Below, one piece after another: positions 7,657-16,137 of a DNA stretch of 36,951 nucleotides. Position numbers and translations under genes: made by a program. The notes beneath the pieces are model-generated. The model saw only the letters and a list, made by a program, of their open reading frames with translations. It was not told where the DNA came from and made no database searches. The stretch is from the NCBI GenBank assembly GCA_049515175.1, contig JBEKUI010000009.1:1-36951 (forward strand). Reading direction: 5' to 3'. Numbering within the stretch: the first letter of the stretch is position 1; every line of letters starts with the position of its first letter. This stretch comes from JACQNR01 sp049515175 (GTDB taxonomy: Bacteria; Acidobacteriota; Terriglobia; UBA7540).

Positions 7657-8211
7657 ATGTCGCGAATTGGACAAAAACTGATTGAGATACCTTCCGGCGT
7701 GACGGTGACGGCGCAAGGCGAGGCGATGACCGTCAAGGGGCCGAAGGGAACCTTGCAGGTTACTGTTCCTCCGGGAATCCGCTTCGAGAAGCAGGATGGG
7801 CGGCTGCAGTTTCTGCGCGAGGACGACGAGCACGCGGCGCTGCACGGACTGGCTCGCGCCCTGATGGCCAATGCGGTCCACGGCGTCACCAAAGGATTCG
7901 AGAAGCACTTGGATATCGTCGGCATCGGCTACCGCGCCGAACTCAAGGGGAGGGTCGTGCAGTTCACCCTGGGGTACTCGCACTCGATTGAGTTCCCCCT
8001 TCCGGAGGGGATTTCGGTGACGATCGAGAAGCAGACGCATCTGGTGGTGAGCGGCGCCGACCGGCAGCAGGTCGGCCAGGTGGCGGCGAAGATGCGCGCC
8101 CTGCGCCCGCCTGACCCATACAAGAACAAGGGTGTCCGCTACACGGGCGAACGGCTCAAGAAGAAGGTTGGCAAGGCCGTGGGAGCGGCTGGCGGAGCGG
8201 CCAAGACATAA
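7657..8211 (+). CDS. rplF: Ribosomal protein L6 (uL6)
   Basis: L6 sits near the sarcin-ricin loop and the factor-binding site. The 184 residues show the duplicated fold: SRIGQKLIEIPSGVTV and MTVKGPKGTLQV in the first half, then IGYRAELKGRVVQFTLGYSH and PDPYKNKGVRYTGERLKKK in the second. The C-terminus ends in a short Ala/Gly stretch. ATG at 7657; 36 bp separate it from rpsH. Confidence 0.97.
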   Translation: MSRIGQKLIEIPSGVTVTAQGEAMTVKGPKGTLQVTVPPGIRFEKQDGRLQFLREDDEHAALHGLARALMANAVHGVTKGFEKHLDIVGIGYRAELKGRVVQFTLGYSHSIEFPLPEGISVTIEKQTHLVVSGADRQQVGQVAAKMRALRPPDPYKNKGVRYTGERLKKKVGKAVGAAGGAAKT

Positions 8212-8236
8212 CGGAACGGGGAGCGATCAGCATCCT

Positions 8237-8605
8237 ATGTTGAAGCGGGTTTCCAAGAACGCATCACGGCAGAAGGTTCACCGCCGCATCCGGCGGCGGC
8301 TGGCGGGCCGGGCGGAAACGCCCCGGCTCAACGTGTTTCGGTCTCTGGGCCACATCTATGCCCAGATCATTGACGACTCGCAAGCGCAGACGCTGGCTTC
8401 GGCTTCGAGCATGGACAAGGAAATCCGCAAGACCCTCAAGTCCGGAGGGAACGTGGCGGCTGCGAAGGCTGTCGGCAAGGCACTGGCGGAACGCGCCAAG
8501 CAGGGGGGGGTCACGCGGGTGGTATTCGACCGCGGCGGCTACGCCTATCACGGGCGCATCAAGGCCTTGGCCGATGCGGCGCGCGAAGCAGGCCTGCAAT
8601 TCTAG
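8237..8605 (+). CDS. rplR: Ribosomal protein L18 (uL18)
   Basis: L18 carries 5S rRNA into the 50S subunit together with L5. The ATG at 8237 gives the normal 122 residues (MLKRVSKNASRQKVHRRIRR). RPRL-like ETPRLNVFRSLGHIYAQIID and the C-terminal FDRGGYAYHGRIKALADAAR are diagnostic. A run of eight G residues (8503-8510) lies in the Gly-Gly-Val codons; it is in frame here. Confidence 0.96.
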   Translation: MLKRVSKNASRQKVHRRIRRRLAGRAETPRLNVFRSLGHIYAQIIDDSQAQTLASASSMDKEIRKTLKSGGNVAAAKAVGKALAERAKQGGVTRVVFDRGGYAYHGRIKALADAAREAGLQF

Positions 8606-8617
8606 GGAGCGACCAAG

Positions 8618-9115
8618 TTGGCAAATCGGATTGATCCCAATACGCTGCAACTGAAAGATCAGGTGGTCTCCATCAACCGCGTCACCAAGGTGGTGAAGGG
8701 CGGCAAGAACCTCAGCTTCTCAGCGCTGGTGGTGGTGGGCGATGGGGCCGGGACGGTGGGGTATGGTTCCGGCAAAGCGCGGGAAGTGCCCATGGCCATC
8801 CGCAAGGCGATCGAGGCGGCGAAGAAGTCGCTGCAGAGAGTGAACATAACGGCCACCACGATCCCCCATGTAACCTTGGGCCGTTTCGGCGCCGGGCGGG
8901 TGCTACTCAAACCCGCTTCGGAAGGCACGGGCGTGATCGCGGGCGGGGCCGTGCGCGCCGTGATCGAGGCGGCCGGCATTCAAAACGTTCTTACCAAGTC
9001 GCTCGGAACCACAAATCCCCACAACGTGGTCAAGGCCACCGTGGACGCTTTGCTGAAGTTGCGGAAGAGGGAAGAAGTTGCTGCCTTGCGTGGCAAGACG
9101 GTGGAAGAACTGTAG
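8618..9115 (+). CDS. rpsE: Ribosomal protein S5 (uS5)
   Basis: S5 has roles in decoding fidelity and mRNA unwinding at the entry channel. It uses a TTG start at 8618 about eight bases after AGGGAG, which overlaps the rplR stop. The 165 residues include VVSINRVTKVVKGGKNLSFS and VGYGSGKAREVPMAIRKAIE (double-stranded RNA-binding domain), then GAGRVLLKPASEGTGVIAGG and SLGTTNPHNVVKATVDAL. Confidence 0.97.
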   Translation: MANRIDPNTLQLKDQVVSINRVTKVVKGGKNLSFSALVVVGDGAGTVGYGSGKAREVPMAIRKAIEAAKKSLQRVNITATTIPHVTLGRFGAGRVLLKPASEGTGVIAGGAVRAVIEAAGIQNVLTKSLGTTNPHNVVKATVDALLKLRKREEVAALRGKTVEEL

Positions 9116-9130
9116 AGGTTGAAAAGTCCT

Positions 9131-9646
9131 GTGACAGACAAGGCGACCATTCACATCAAGTGGGTTCGAAGCGGCATCGGGTTTACGCGCCGGCAGAAAG
9201 GGGCAGTCCGCAGCCTCGGTCTGCGGCGCTTGAACCAGATTGTGGAGCGTGAGGACACCCCGCAGAACCGCGGCCTAGTGGCGTTCATTCCCCACATGGT
9301 AGAAATCGTCGAGAAGCCGGCCAAGAGTCCGGCCTGGGCGGCAATCCCCGAGTACGTTATTCATCCTAAGCCCGCCCCCCCCGCGGCACCGCCGGCGGCT
9401 GCACCGGTTGAACAGGACGAGCAGACCGTCGTGGGAGCGCCGTCCCTGGTAGCGGTGACCGCCTCTGCGGAAGAGAGCAAGGCGCCTCGCGCTAAAGCGG
9501 CCAAACCTGCGAAGACCGAGAAGCCCGCGAAGGCGGCACTGGCAAAAGGCAAGGCCGTTAAGGCCGGCAAAGAGAAAGAGCCGGAGAAGAAGAAGGCCAA
9601 GCCGGCGGCGAAGGCCGAGAAACCCACCAAGAAAGGCAAGAAATAG
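9131..9646 (+). CDS. rpmD: Ribosomal protein L30 (uL30) with long Lys/Ala tail
   Basis: Residues 1 to about 60 form a normal L30: IHIKWVRSGIGFTRRQKG, SLGLRRLNQIVEREDTPQNR and GLVAFIPHMVEIVE. Family members usually stop there at roughly 60 residues. This one continues for about 110 more, first Pro/Ala-rich (PKPAPPAAPPAAAPVEQ), then Lys/Ala/Glu-rich like a histone H1 tail, ending KKGKK. A GTG start at 9131 is chosen because the alternative TTG at 9119 abuts its only purine-rich site; the TTG start would add four residues. The tail stays in frame up to a normal stop, 11 bp before rplO, so a sequencing error is unlikely. Confidence 0.93.
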   Translation: MTDKATIHIKWVRSGIGFTRRQKGAVRSLGLRRLNQIVEREDTPQNRGLVAFIPHMVEIVEKPAKSPAWAAIPEYVIHPKPAPPAAPPAAAPVEQDEQTVVGAPSLVAVTASAEESKAPRAKAAKPAKTEKPAKAALAKGKAVKAGKEKEPEKKKAKPAAKAEKPTKKGKK

Positions 9647-9657
9647 GCGGCAGGACA

Positions 9658-10110
9658 ATGGCCATTCACATCGGATCACTTCGACCTCCGCGGGGAGCGA
9701 GCAAGCGGCGCAAGCGCATCGGCCAGGGGATGGGCTCCGGACACGGCAAGACCGCGACGCGCGGGTCCAAGGGCCAGCACTCGCGGACCGGGTCGGGCAT
9801 CCGACCGGGATTTGAGGGCGGCCAGATGCCCTTGCAGCGACGCCTGCCCAAGCGTGGGTTCACCAATATTTTCAAGAAACACTACGCCCTGGTGAATTTG
9901 AAAGACCTGGCGGACTTTGACCCTGCCGGCAAGGTGACGCCTGCGCTTCTTCTGGAAAAGGGACTGATCAAGAAGCTGGGAGATGGCCTGAGAGTTCTGG
10001 GTGACGGGGAGCTGAAGGCGCCGCTCAAGATTTTTGCGCATTACTTTTCTAAACCCGCCCTGGAGAAGATCCAGAAGGCGGGTGGCACGGCCGAGGTTAT
10101 CCGGGCATGA
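9658..10110 (+). CDS. rplO: Ribosomal protein L15 (uL15)
   Basis: L15 is a late-assembly 50S protein with an extended basic N-terminus. The 150 residues open with SLRPPRGASKRRKRIGQG and GSGHGKTATRGSKGQHSRTG, then EGGQMPLQRRLPKRGF, all diagnostic. The C-terminal globular part is normal in length. The stop overlaps the secY start in ATGA at 10107-10110, as expected for translational coupling to the translocase gene. Confidence 0.97.
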   Translation: MAIHIGSLRPPRGASKRRKRIGQGMGSGHGKTATRGSKGQHSRTGSGIRPGFEGGQMPLQRRLPKRGFTNIFKKHYALVNLKDLADFDPAGKVTPALLLEKGLIKKLGDGLRVLGDGELKAPLKIFAHYFSKPALEKIQKAGGTAEVIRA

Positions 10111-11516
10111 TGGATCAGCTCAAGAGCATCTACGAGATTCCGGACCTCCGGAGACGGATCCTCTTTACCCTCGGGATGCTTGCCCTTTACCGGCTGGGAT
10201 CGTTCATCCCCACGCCGGGGATTAACGCCTCGGTATTCGAGCAGGTGTTTGAAGGCCTGGCCTCGGGACTGCTCGGCCTGCTGGCGATGTTTTCGGGTGG
10301 AAGCCTGCGCCGGCTCACCGTGCTGGCGCTGGGCATCATGCCCTACATCACGGCCTCGATTATTCTGCAGCTCCTGACCGTTGTCTTCCCGCATCTCGAG
10401 AAGCTCAAGAAGGAGGGCGAACTCGGCCGCCGGAAGATTACCCAGTACACCCGCTATCTTACGGTGGGCATCAGCGCTTTCCAGGCTTTCAGCATCGCGG
10501 TGACGCTGCAGCGCGCAACCATGGCGGGGACGCCGTTAGTGACCAACCCCGGCCCGGGATTCATCATCCAGACGGTGCTGACGCTGACCACCGGGTCGCT
10601 CTTCGTGATGTGGCTGGGCGAGCAGATCACCGCCCGGGGCATCGGGAATGGCATGTCGCTTCTGATCTTCGCGGGCATCGTGGTGGGTTTGCCGCGTGCC
10701 ATCGGCGACCTCTACGACAAGGTTTTTGTAAGCCGCACCTGGAGCTTTCCGGTGCTCCTGATGCTGCTGGTATTCATGCTGGCCATTGTGGCTTTTATTG
10801 TCATGGTGGAGCGCGGCGAGCGCCGCATCCCCATTCAGTATGCGCGCCGCATCGTGGGCCGGAAGGTCGTGGGAGGCGTTTCCACCCACCTGCCGCTCAA
10901 GGTCAATAGCGGCGGCGTGATGCCGATCATCTTCGCCGTCTCGATTCTGACCTTCCCTCAGACGATCGGCCTCTTCGTGTCGAAGACCTCGGCGGCGGGG
11001 AAGTCGATCGACAAAGTCGCGCAGCTTTTCGCCTGGGGCGAGCCGCTTTACACGCTTTCTTACGTTATTCTCATCATGTTCTTTGCGCATTTCTATTTGT
11101 CAATCGTGTACAACCCGGACGAGGTGGCGGATAACGTGCGCAAGCAAGGTGGATTCATCCCGGGCATCCGGCCCGGCAAGCGCACCGCCGATCATCTTGA
11201 CGACGTGCTGACGAAGATCACCTGGGTGGGCGGCCTTTACCTGGCGATGATCGCGCTGATCCCGGAGATGATGCTGGCGGGAGTCCGCGTCCATCATTTG
11301 CCGGTGTGGCTGGGCGGCGCGTGGTTTGACGCGCATATGCCGACCTGGGTTCTCAACGGGCTGAATGTGAACTTCTACTTCGGTGGCACCTCTCTGCTCA
11401 TCGTGGTTGGCGTGGCAATGGACACGGTCAATCAGGTAAACGCCCAGCTCATCATGCGGCACTACGAAGGCTTCATGCGCAAGGGCCGGCTGCGAGGACG
11501 CCGGCCGGGAGTCTAA
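10107..11516 (+). CDS. secY: Preprotein translocase subunit SecY
   Basis: SecY forms the protein-conducting channel of the Sec translocon in the inner membrane. The 469 residues carry about ten hydrophobic segments. The N-terminal IPDLRRRILFTLGMLALYRLG, the plug/TM2 region with GLLAMFSGGSLRRLTVLALG, IMPYITASIILQLLT and the cytoplasmic loop RRIPIQYARRIVGRK are family hallmarks. The start overlaps the rplO stop; an ATG three bases later is an alternative. The gene is located between rplO and adk, a common arrangement. Confidence 0.97.
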   Translation: MMDQLKSIYEIPDLRRRILFTLGMLALYRLGSFIPTPGINASVFEQVFEGLASGLLGLLAMFSGGSLRRLTVLALGIMPYITASIILQLLTVVFPHLEKLKKEGELGRRKITQYTRYLTVGISAFQAFSIAVTLQRATMAGTPLVTNPGPGFIIQTVLTLTTGSLFVMWLGEQITARGIGNGMSLLIFAGIVVGLPRAIGDLYDKVFVSRTWSFPVLLMLLVFMLAIVAFIVMVERGERRIPIQYARRIVGRKVVGGVSTHLPLKVNSGGVMPIIFAVSILTFPQTIGLFVSKTSAAGKSIDKVAQLFAWGEPLYTLSYVILIMFFAHFYLSIVYNPDEVADNVRKQGGFIPGIRPGKRTADHLDDVLTKITWVGGLYLAMIALIPEMMLAGVRVHHLPVWLGGAWFDAHMPTWVLNGLNVNFYFGGTSLLIVVGVAMDTVNQVNAQLIMRHYEGFMRKGRLRGRRPGV

Positions 11517-11531
11517 CCGGTGGAGGCGGCG

Positions 11532-12188
11532 ATGCGAGCACAGGCGTTGATTTTCCTAGGTGCTCCGGGAGCGGGGAAGGGAACGCAGGCTCACCAGGTT
11601 TCCAAGGAATTCGGTATTCCGCAGATTTCGACCGGTGACATTCTGCGGGAGGCCGTAAAGAAGGGAACGCCACTCGGCCAGGCGGCGAAGGTCAAGATGG
11701 AAGCCGGGCAGCTCGTACCCGATGAAGTGGTCTGCGGAATCGTCGAAGAACGGATCAGCGAGCCGGATTGTAAGGCGGGCTTCATTCTCGACGGGTTTCC
11801 CCGCACCATCCCTCAGGCGGAGTTCGTGGACCGGATGCTCGAGACGAGCGGTCGCGGTCGCCCGCTGGTAATCGATATCGTCGTGGATCAGGACCTGCTG
11901 ATGAAGCGGCTGACGGGACGCCGCACCTGCGCAACCTGCGGCGAGATTTATAATATCCACTTCAGCCCTCCGAAGGCCGAAGGGGTCTGTGATAAGGACG
12001 GCGGGAAGCTCCTGCAGCGGGCGGATGACAACGAGGCGACGATCCGTCAGCGTTTGGTGGCTTACGAGAATCAGACCCGCCCACTCATCGACTACTACCG
12101 GCGGAAGAAGCTGTTGGCGGAAGTGGATGGCAACCGCGAGCCGGAACTGATCGCGCGGGACCTGATCCGGTTCCTGAAGAGCGCATGA
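11532..12188 (+). CDS. adk: Adenylate kinase, long zinc-type lid
   Basis: This enzyme interconverts ATP plus AMP and two ADP in the cytoplasm. The ATG at 11532 is preceded by GGAGG with a five-base gap, giving 218 residues; a GTG at 11520 is possible but has poor context. The P-loop GAPGAGKGT is near residue 10, STGDILREA binds AMP, and FPRTIPQAE follows near residue 90. The long lid contains CATCGEIYN and CDKDGG, a likely Cys3-Asp zinc site. The stop overlaps map by ATGA. Confidence 0.96.
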   Translation: MRAQALIFLGAPGAGKGTQAHQVSKEFGIPQISTGDILREAVKKGTPLGQAAKVKMEAGQLVPDEVVCGIVEERISEPDCKAGFILDGFPRTIPQAEFVDRMLETSGRGRPLVIDIVVDQDLLMKRLTGRRTCATCGEIYNIHFSPPKAEGVCDKDGGKLLQRADDNEATIRQRLVAYENQTRPLIDYYRRKKLLAEVDGNREPELIARDLIRFLKSA

Positions 12189-12931
12189 TTATCTGCAAGT
12201 CTCCGGCGGAAATTGAGAAGCTGCGGCGCAGCGGCAGAATGGTGCGGGGGATTCTGGAGGAGCTCCGCGAGCGGGTGGCGCCGGGCGTGACGACGCTGGA
12301 ACTTGAGCGCTACGTGGAGAAACGGCTGGCGGAACTCAAGGCGAAGCCGGCGTTCAAAGGCTACCGGGGGTATCCCTGCTGCCTCTGCGCATCGCCCAAC
12401 GAACAGATCATCCATGGCATCCCCTCCGAGCGGCGATTGAAGGAGGGTGATATCCTGGGGTTGGACCTGGGCGTGGTTGTGGATGGCTACTACGGCGACT
12501 CGGCGATCACCGTGCCCGTGGGACAAATCTCCGAGCCGCTGCAAGAACTGTTGCGAGTCGGCGAGGACGCTCTGGAGCTGGCCATCGAGAAGGCCAAGGC
12601 GGGGAATCGCGTTGGCGATATTTCCGCCGCGATTCAGCAGCACGCCGAAGGCCACCATTGTTCGGTGGTCCGGGAGTTTGTAGGGCACGGCATCGGACGG
12701 GAACTGCACGAGGAACCGCAAGTTCCCAACTTCGGCACCGCCGGTCACGGCCCGGCGCTGCGCGCCGGCATGGTGCTGGCGATCGAAACCATGATCAACT
12801 CCGGCGGACCGGGCGTGCGAGTGCTAGGGGACCAGTGGACGGCGGTGACCGAGGACGGCGGGTGCTCGGTCCACTTCGAGCACATGGTGGCAATTACCCG
12901 TAACGGCCCGGACGTGCTGACGCGCTTATAG
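12185..12931 (+). CDS. map: Methionine aminopeptidase type I
   Basis: Map removes the N-terminal Met from nascent proteins after deformylation by Def, encoded at 29241. The 248 residues show the pita-bread metal ligands: Asp in DLGVVVDGYYGDSA (two Asp), His in GHGIGRELHEEP, Glu in LAIETM and Glu in HFEHM. It begins at ATG overlapping the adk stop. The order secY-adk-map-infA-rpmJ is widespread in bacteria. Confidence 0.97.
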   Translation: MIICKSPAEIEKLRRSGRMVRGILEELRERVAPGVTTLELERYVEKRLAELKAKPAFKGYRGYPCCLCASPNEQIIHGIPSERRLKEGDILGLDLGVVVDGYYGDSAITVPVGQISEPLQELLRVGEDALELAIEKAKAGNRVGDISAAIQQHAEGHHCSVVREFVGHGIGRELHEEPQVPNFGTAGHGPALRAGMVLAIETMINSGGPGVRVLGDQWTAVTEDGGCSVHFEHMVAITRNGPDVLTRL

Positions 12932-12945
12932 TTTGGATGAGTTCA

Positions 12946-12969
12946 GCCCCCGGAGATGGGGCCGGGGGC
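12946..12969. promoter_or_regulatory. GC-rich hairpin upstream of infA
   Basis: GCCCCCGG (12946-12953) pairs perfectly with CCGGGGGC (12962-12969) across an eight-base loop. It ends about ten bases before the infA ATG and touches the region of its GGGTGG ribosome binding site. There is no T-tract, so termination is unlikely. A role in separating map and infA translation or processing the mRNA is inferred only. Confidence 0.5.
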
Positions 12970-12979
12970 AGCGGGTGGT

Positions 12980-13198
12980 ATGGCAAAGGAAGAAGCAATC
13001 GAAGTGATGGCCACGGTGATCGAGCCTCTTCCGAACGCGATGTTTCGGGTGGAGCTGGAGAACAAGCACCGGGTTCTCGCCCATATCTCGGGGAAGATGC
13101 GGAAGAACTTCATTCGCATTCTTCCCGGCGATAAAGTGGCAGTGGAGCTTTCTCCTTACGACCTGACGCGCGGGCGGATTGTATACCGGTACAAGTAA
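12980..13198 (+). CDS. infA: Translation initiation factor IF-1
   Basis: IF-1 occupies the A-site of the 30S subunit during initiation. The ATG at 12980 gives the standard 72 residues (MAKEEAIEVMATVIEPLPNA). The OB-fold is intact, with FRVELENKHRVLAHISGKMR, PGDKVAVELSPYDLTRGRI and the terminal YRYK. It follows a strong hairpin by ten bases. Confidence 0.97.
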   Translation: MAKEEAIEVMATVIEPLPNAMFRVELENKHRVLAHISGKMRKNFIRILPGDKVAVELSPYDLTRGRIVYRYK

Positions 13199-13295
13199 CC
13201 CGGGAGGGCCGTCAGCGAGGGAAATAATGACCTCTGGCTCGGAGATGCAGCCGGAGGGCGAAAAGACGGGCTAAGCCGTCGACGGAGAAGATGCA

Positions 13296-13409
13296 ATGAA
13301 AGTTCGATCGTCGGTTCGAAAAATTTGTGCGAAGTGCAAGATCGTGCGACGGCGCGGCGTGGTGCTGGTCATCTGTGAGAATCAGAAGCATAAGCAGCGC
13401 CAGGGATGA
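13296..13409 (+). CDS. rpmJ: Ribosomal protein L36 (bL36)
   Basis: This tiny gene encodes 37 residues: MKVRSSVRKICAKCKIVRRR, then GVVLVICENQKHKQRQG. L36 is a zinc-ribbon protein of the 50S subunit; the ligands CxxC, then Cys and His (ICENQKH), are all present, so this is the zinc-binding C+ form. The ATG at 13296 lies in a standard infA-rpmJ-rpsM order. A 90-bp spacer with a palindrome follows it. Confidence 0.96.
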   Translation: MKVRSSVRKICAKCKIVRRRGVVLVICENQKHKQRQG

Positions 13410-13410
13410 G

Positions 13411-13487
13411 TTTGGAAACTGGAAACTGGAAAATAGAAACTCGGCGGTCCCTTCAGACCAGTTTCGATTTTCGAGTTTGCAGTTTCG
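13411..13487. repeat. GGAAACTGG-type palindromic repeat between rpmJ and rpsM
   Basis: Left arm 13414-13441 and right arm 13460-13487 are complementary at about 24 of 28 positions, with an 18-base loop. The left arm consists of tandem GGAAACT units ending in AAAATAGAAACT. Bases 13411-13441 match 26381-26411 at 30 of 31 positions, so this is a dispersed repeat and not just a local hairpin. It starts right after the rpmJ stop and ends 12 bases before rpsM. Confidence 0.7.
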
Positions 13488-13499
13488 AGGGAGAAGTCA

Positions 13500-13886
13500 A
13501 TGGCAAGAATTGCAGGCGTGGATCTACCACCCAAGAAGCGAGCAGAAATCGGCCTGACCTACATCTATGGAATCGGGCGTGCACGTTCGCTCTCGATTCT
13601 CATGCGGGCGGGCATCAACCCCGACAAGAAGGTGAAGGATCTGGCGGAAGAGGAAGTGACCAAAATCCGGCAGATTATTGAAGAGGAAGGCGCGGTGGAA
13701 GGCGATCTCCGCAAGGAGACCGCCATGAACATCAAGCGGCTGATCGAAATCGGCTCCTACCGCGGCTTGCGGCACCGCCGCAACCTTCCCGTCCGGGGTC
13801 AGCGCACGCACACCAACGCGCGTACCCGCAAGGGCCCGCGCCGCGGCACCGTGGCCAACAAGAAGCGCACCACGGCGAAGACCTAA
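13500..13886 (+). CDS. rpsM: Ribosomal protein S13 (uS13)
   Basis: S13 contacts the P-site tRNA and the 50S subunit through the head bridges. The 128 residues include ARIAGVDLPPKKRAEIGLTY, IYGIGRARS, the helix-two-turn-helix region and YRGLRHRRNLPVRGQRTHTN near the end. The ATG at 13500 has AGGGAGAAG upstream, just beyond the palindromic repeat. It heads the alpha cluster. Confidence 0.97.
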   Translation: MARIAGVDLPPKKRAEIGLTYIYGIGRARSLSILMRAGINPDKKVKDLAEEEVTKIRQIIEEEGAVEGDLRKETAMNIKRLIEIGSYRGLRHRRNLPVRGQRTHTNARTRKGPRRGTVANKKRTTAKT

Positions 13887-13925
13887 AGGTGGTGGGACCC
13901 AGACCGCAGCAGTTCGTGAGGTGAC

Positions 13926-14339
13926 ATGGCGAAACCAGCAGCAACAGCAAAAACCGGCAAGCGCAAGTTGGTCAAGAAGAAGGAGAAGCGGATTGTCCCT
14001 GTGGGCGTCGTGCACGTTCAGGCGACGTTCAATAACACTCAGATCACCATTGCCGATCCGGAAGGAAGGGTGATTTGCTGGGCGAGCTCTGGATCGCTGG
14101 GCTTCAAGGGGTCGCGCAAGGGCACTCCCTTTGCGGCACAGCAGGCGGCCCTGCGTGCCGCCAACACCGCGCGCGACCACGGAATGCGGACCGTCGAGGT
14201 ACGCGTTCAGGGGCCGGGTTCGGGCCGCGAGTCGGCGATTCGCGCCCTGGCGACGGCGGGCTTGGACGTTCGAACCATCAAGGACTCCACGCCCATCCCG
14301 CACAATGGATGCCGGCCACCCAAACGGAGAAGGGTGTAA
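13926..14339 (+). CDS. rpsK: Ribosomal protein S11 (uS11)
   Basis: S11 is on the 30S platform near the E-site. The 137 residues carry a basic N-terminal extension of about 20 residues, then VGVVHVQATFNNTQITIADP, GFKGSRKGTPFAAQQAA and the C-terminal DSTPIPHNGCRPPKRRRV, which are strongly conserved. It is followed by a hairpin with a T5 tract before rpsD. Confidence 0.97.
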   Translation: MAKPAATAKTGKRKLVKKKEKRIVPVGVVHVQATFNNTQITIADPEGRVICWASSGSLGFKGSRKGTPFAAQQAALRAANTARDHGMRTVEVRVQGPGSGRESAIRALATAGLDVRTIKDSTPIPHNGCRPPKRRRV

Positions 14340-14386
14340 ACTCGTAATTCGGCAATCGCCCTCGTTCGGGGGCGTTTTTCGAGTTT
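14338..14386 (+). terminator. Terminator-like nested hairpin between rpsK and rpsD
   Basis: CGCCC (14357-14361) pairs with GGGCG (14370-14374), and TTTTT follows at 14375-14379. An outer stem, AAACTCG (14338-14344) with CGAGTTT (14380-14386), encloses the inner hairpin and its T-tract. It overlaps the rpsK stop codon. The inner stem is only 5 bp, so it could act as a partial terminator or attenuator; the outer stem could compete with it. Function is inferred. Confidence 0.45.
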
Positions 14387-14408
14387 TGACTTTTGACAGG
14401 AGGCTGTT

Positions 14409-15038
14409 TTGGCGAGGTATCGTGACGCAGTTTGCCGGCTCTGCCGGCGCGAGGGCATCAAGCTGTTCCTGAAGGGGCAGCGCTGCCTTACGGACAAGTG
14501 TGCCATCGAGAAGCGCAACTTTGCGCCTGGCCAGCACGGCAAGAGCCGCCGGCCCAAGGTCGTCGGCTACGGTCTGCAGCTCCGCGAGAAGCAGAAATTG
14601 CGCCGCCTGTATGGCATCCTCGAGGACCAGTTCCGGGGCTACTTCGAGAAAGCGGCAACGATGAAGGGCATCACGGGTGAGAACCTGCTGCACCTACTCG
14701 AGCAGCGCCTCGACAACACCGTCTATCGCCTCGGCCTTGCCGCCTCGCGCGTGGGAGCCCGACAGCTGGTCCGTCACGGACACATCCAGGTGGCGGGACG
14801 CAAGGTGAACATCCCGTCCTTCCAGGTTGCGCCGGGACAGGAGATTACCGTGCGCGAGAAGAGCAGGAGCCTGGCGTCAGTTCAGCACTCGCTCGATCTG
14901 GCGGGAGGCCGCACGATGCCCTCCTGGCTGGAGTTTGACCGTGCCGCCCTAAAAGGCAAGGTTCTCTCGATTCCGAGGCGCGACGACGTGAACTTCCCGA
15001 TTCAGGAACAGATGATCGTTGAATTGTACTCGAAATAA
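14409..15038 (+). CDS. rpsD: Ribosomal protein S4 (uS4), zinc-type
   Basis: S4 nucleates 30S assembly and in several bacteria represses its own operon. The start is TTG at 14409, five bases after a perfect AGGAGG. The 209 residues begin MARYRDAVCRLCRREGIKLF; Cys residues in CRLC and CLTDKC form the zinc site of the C+ form. The S4 RNA-binding domain is visible (RLDNTVYRLGLAASRVGARQ, then HGHIQVAGRKVNIPS). Confidence 0.97.
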   Translation: MARYRDAVCRLCRREGIKLFLKGQRCLTDKCAIEKRNFAPGQHGKSRRPKVVGYGLQLREKQKLRRLYGILEDQFRGYFEKAATMKGITGENLLHLLEQRLDNTVYRLGLAASRVGARQLVRHGHIQVAGRKVNIPSFQVAPGQEITVREKSRSLASVQHSLDLAGGRTMPSWLEFDRAALKGKVLSIPRRDDVNFPIQEQMIVELYSK

Positions 15039-15113
15039 CGCCGTTCGGATGGAACAGGCGAGTGTGGCAAGGGTCCGCCGGAGCGGACAGGCCACGCAGG
15101 AGGACAGGAGACA

Positions 15114-16121
<1,008 letters not shown>

Positions 16122-16137
16122 CCAGAGGAACCAGAAC

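Noticed and set aside
8503..8510. Run of eight G in rplR as a possible frameshift site
   Set aside because: The rplR frame is intact across it and no alternative product of interest arises from slippage.
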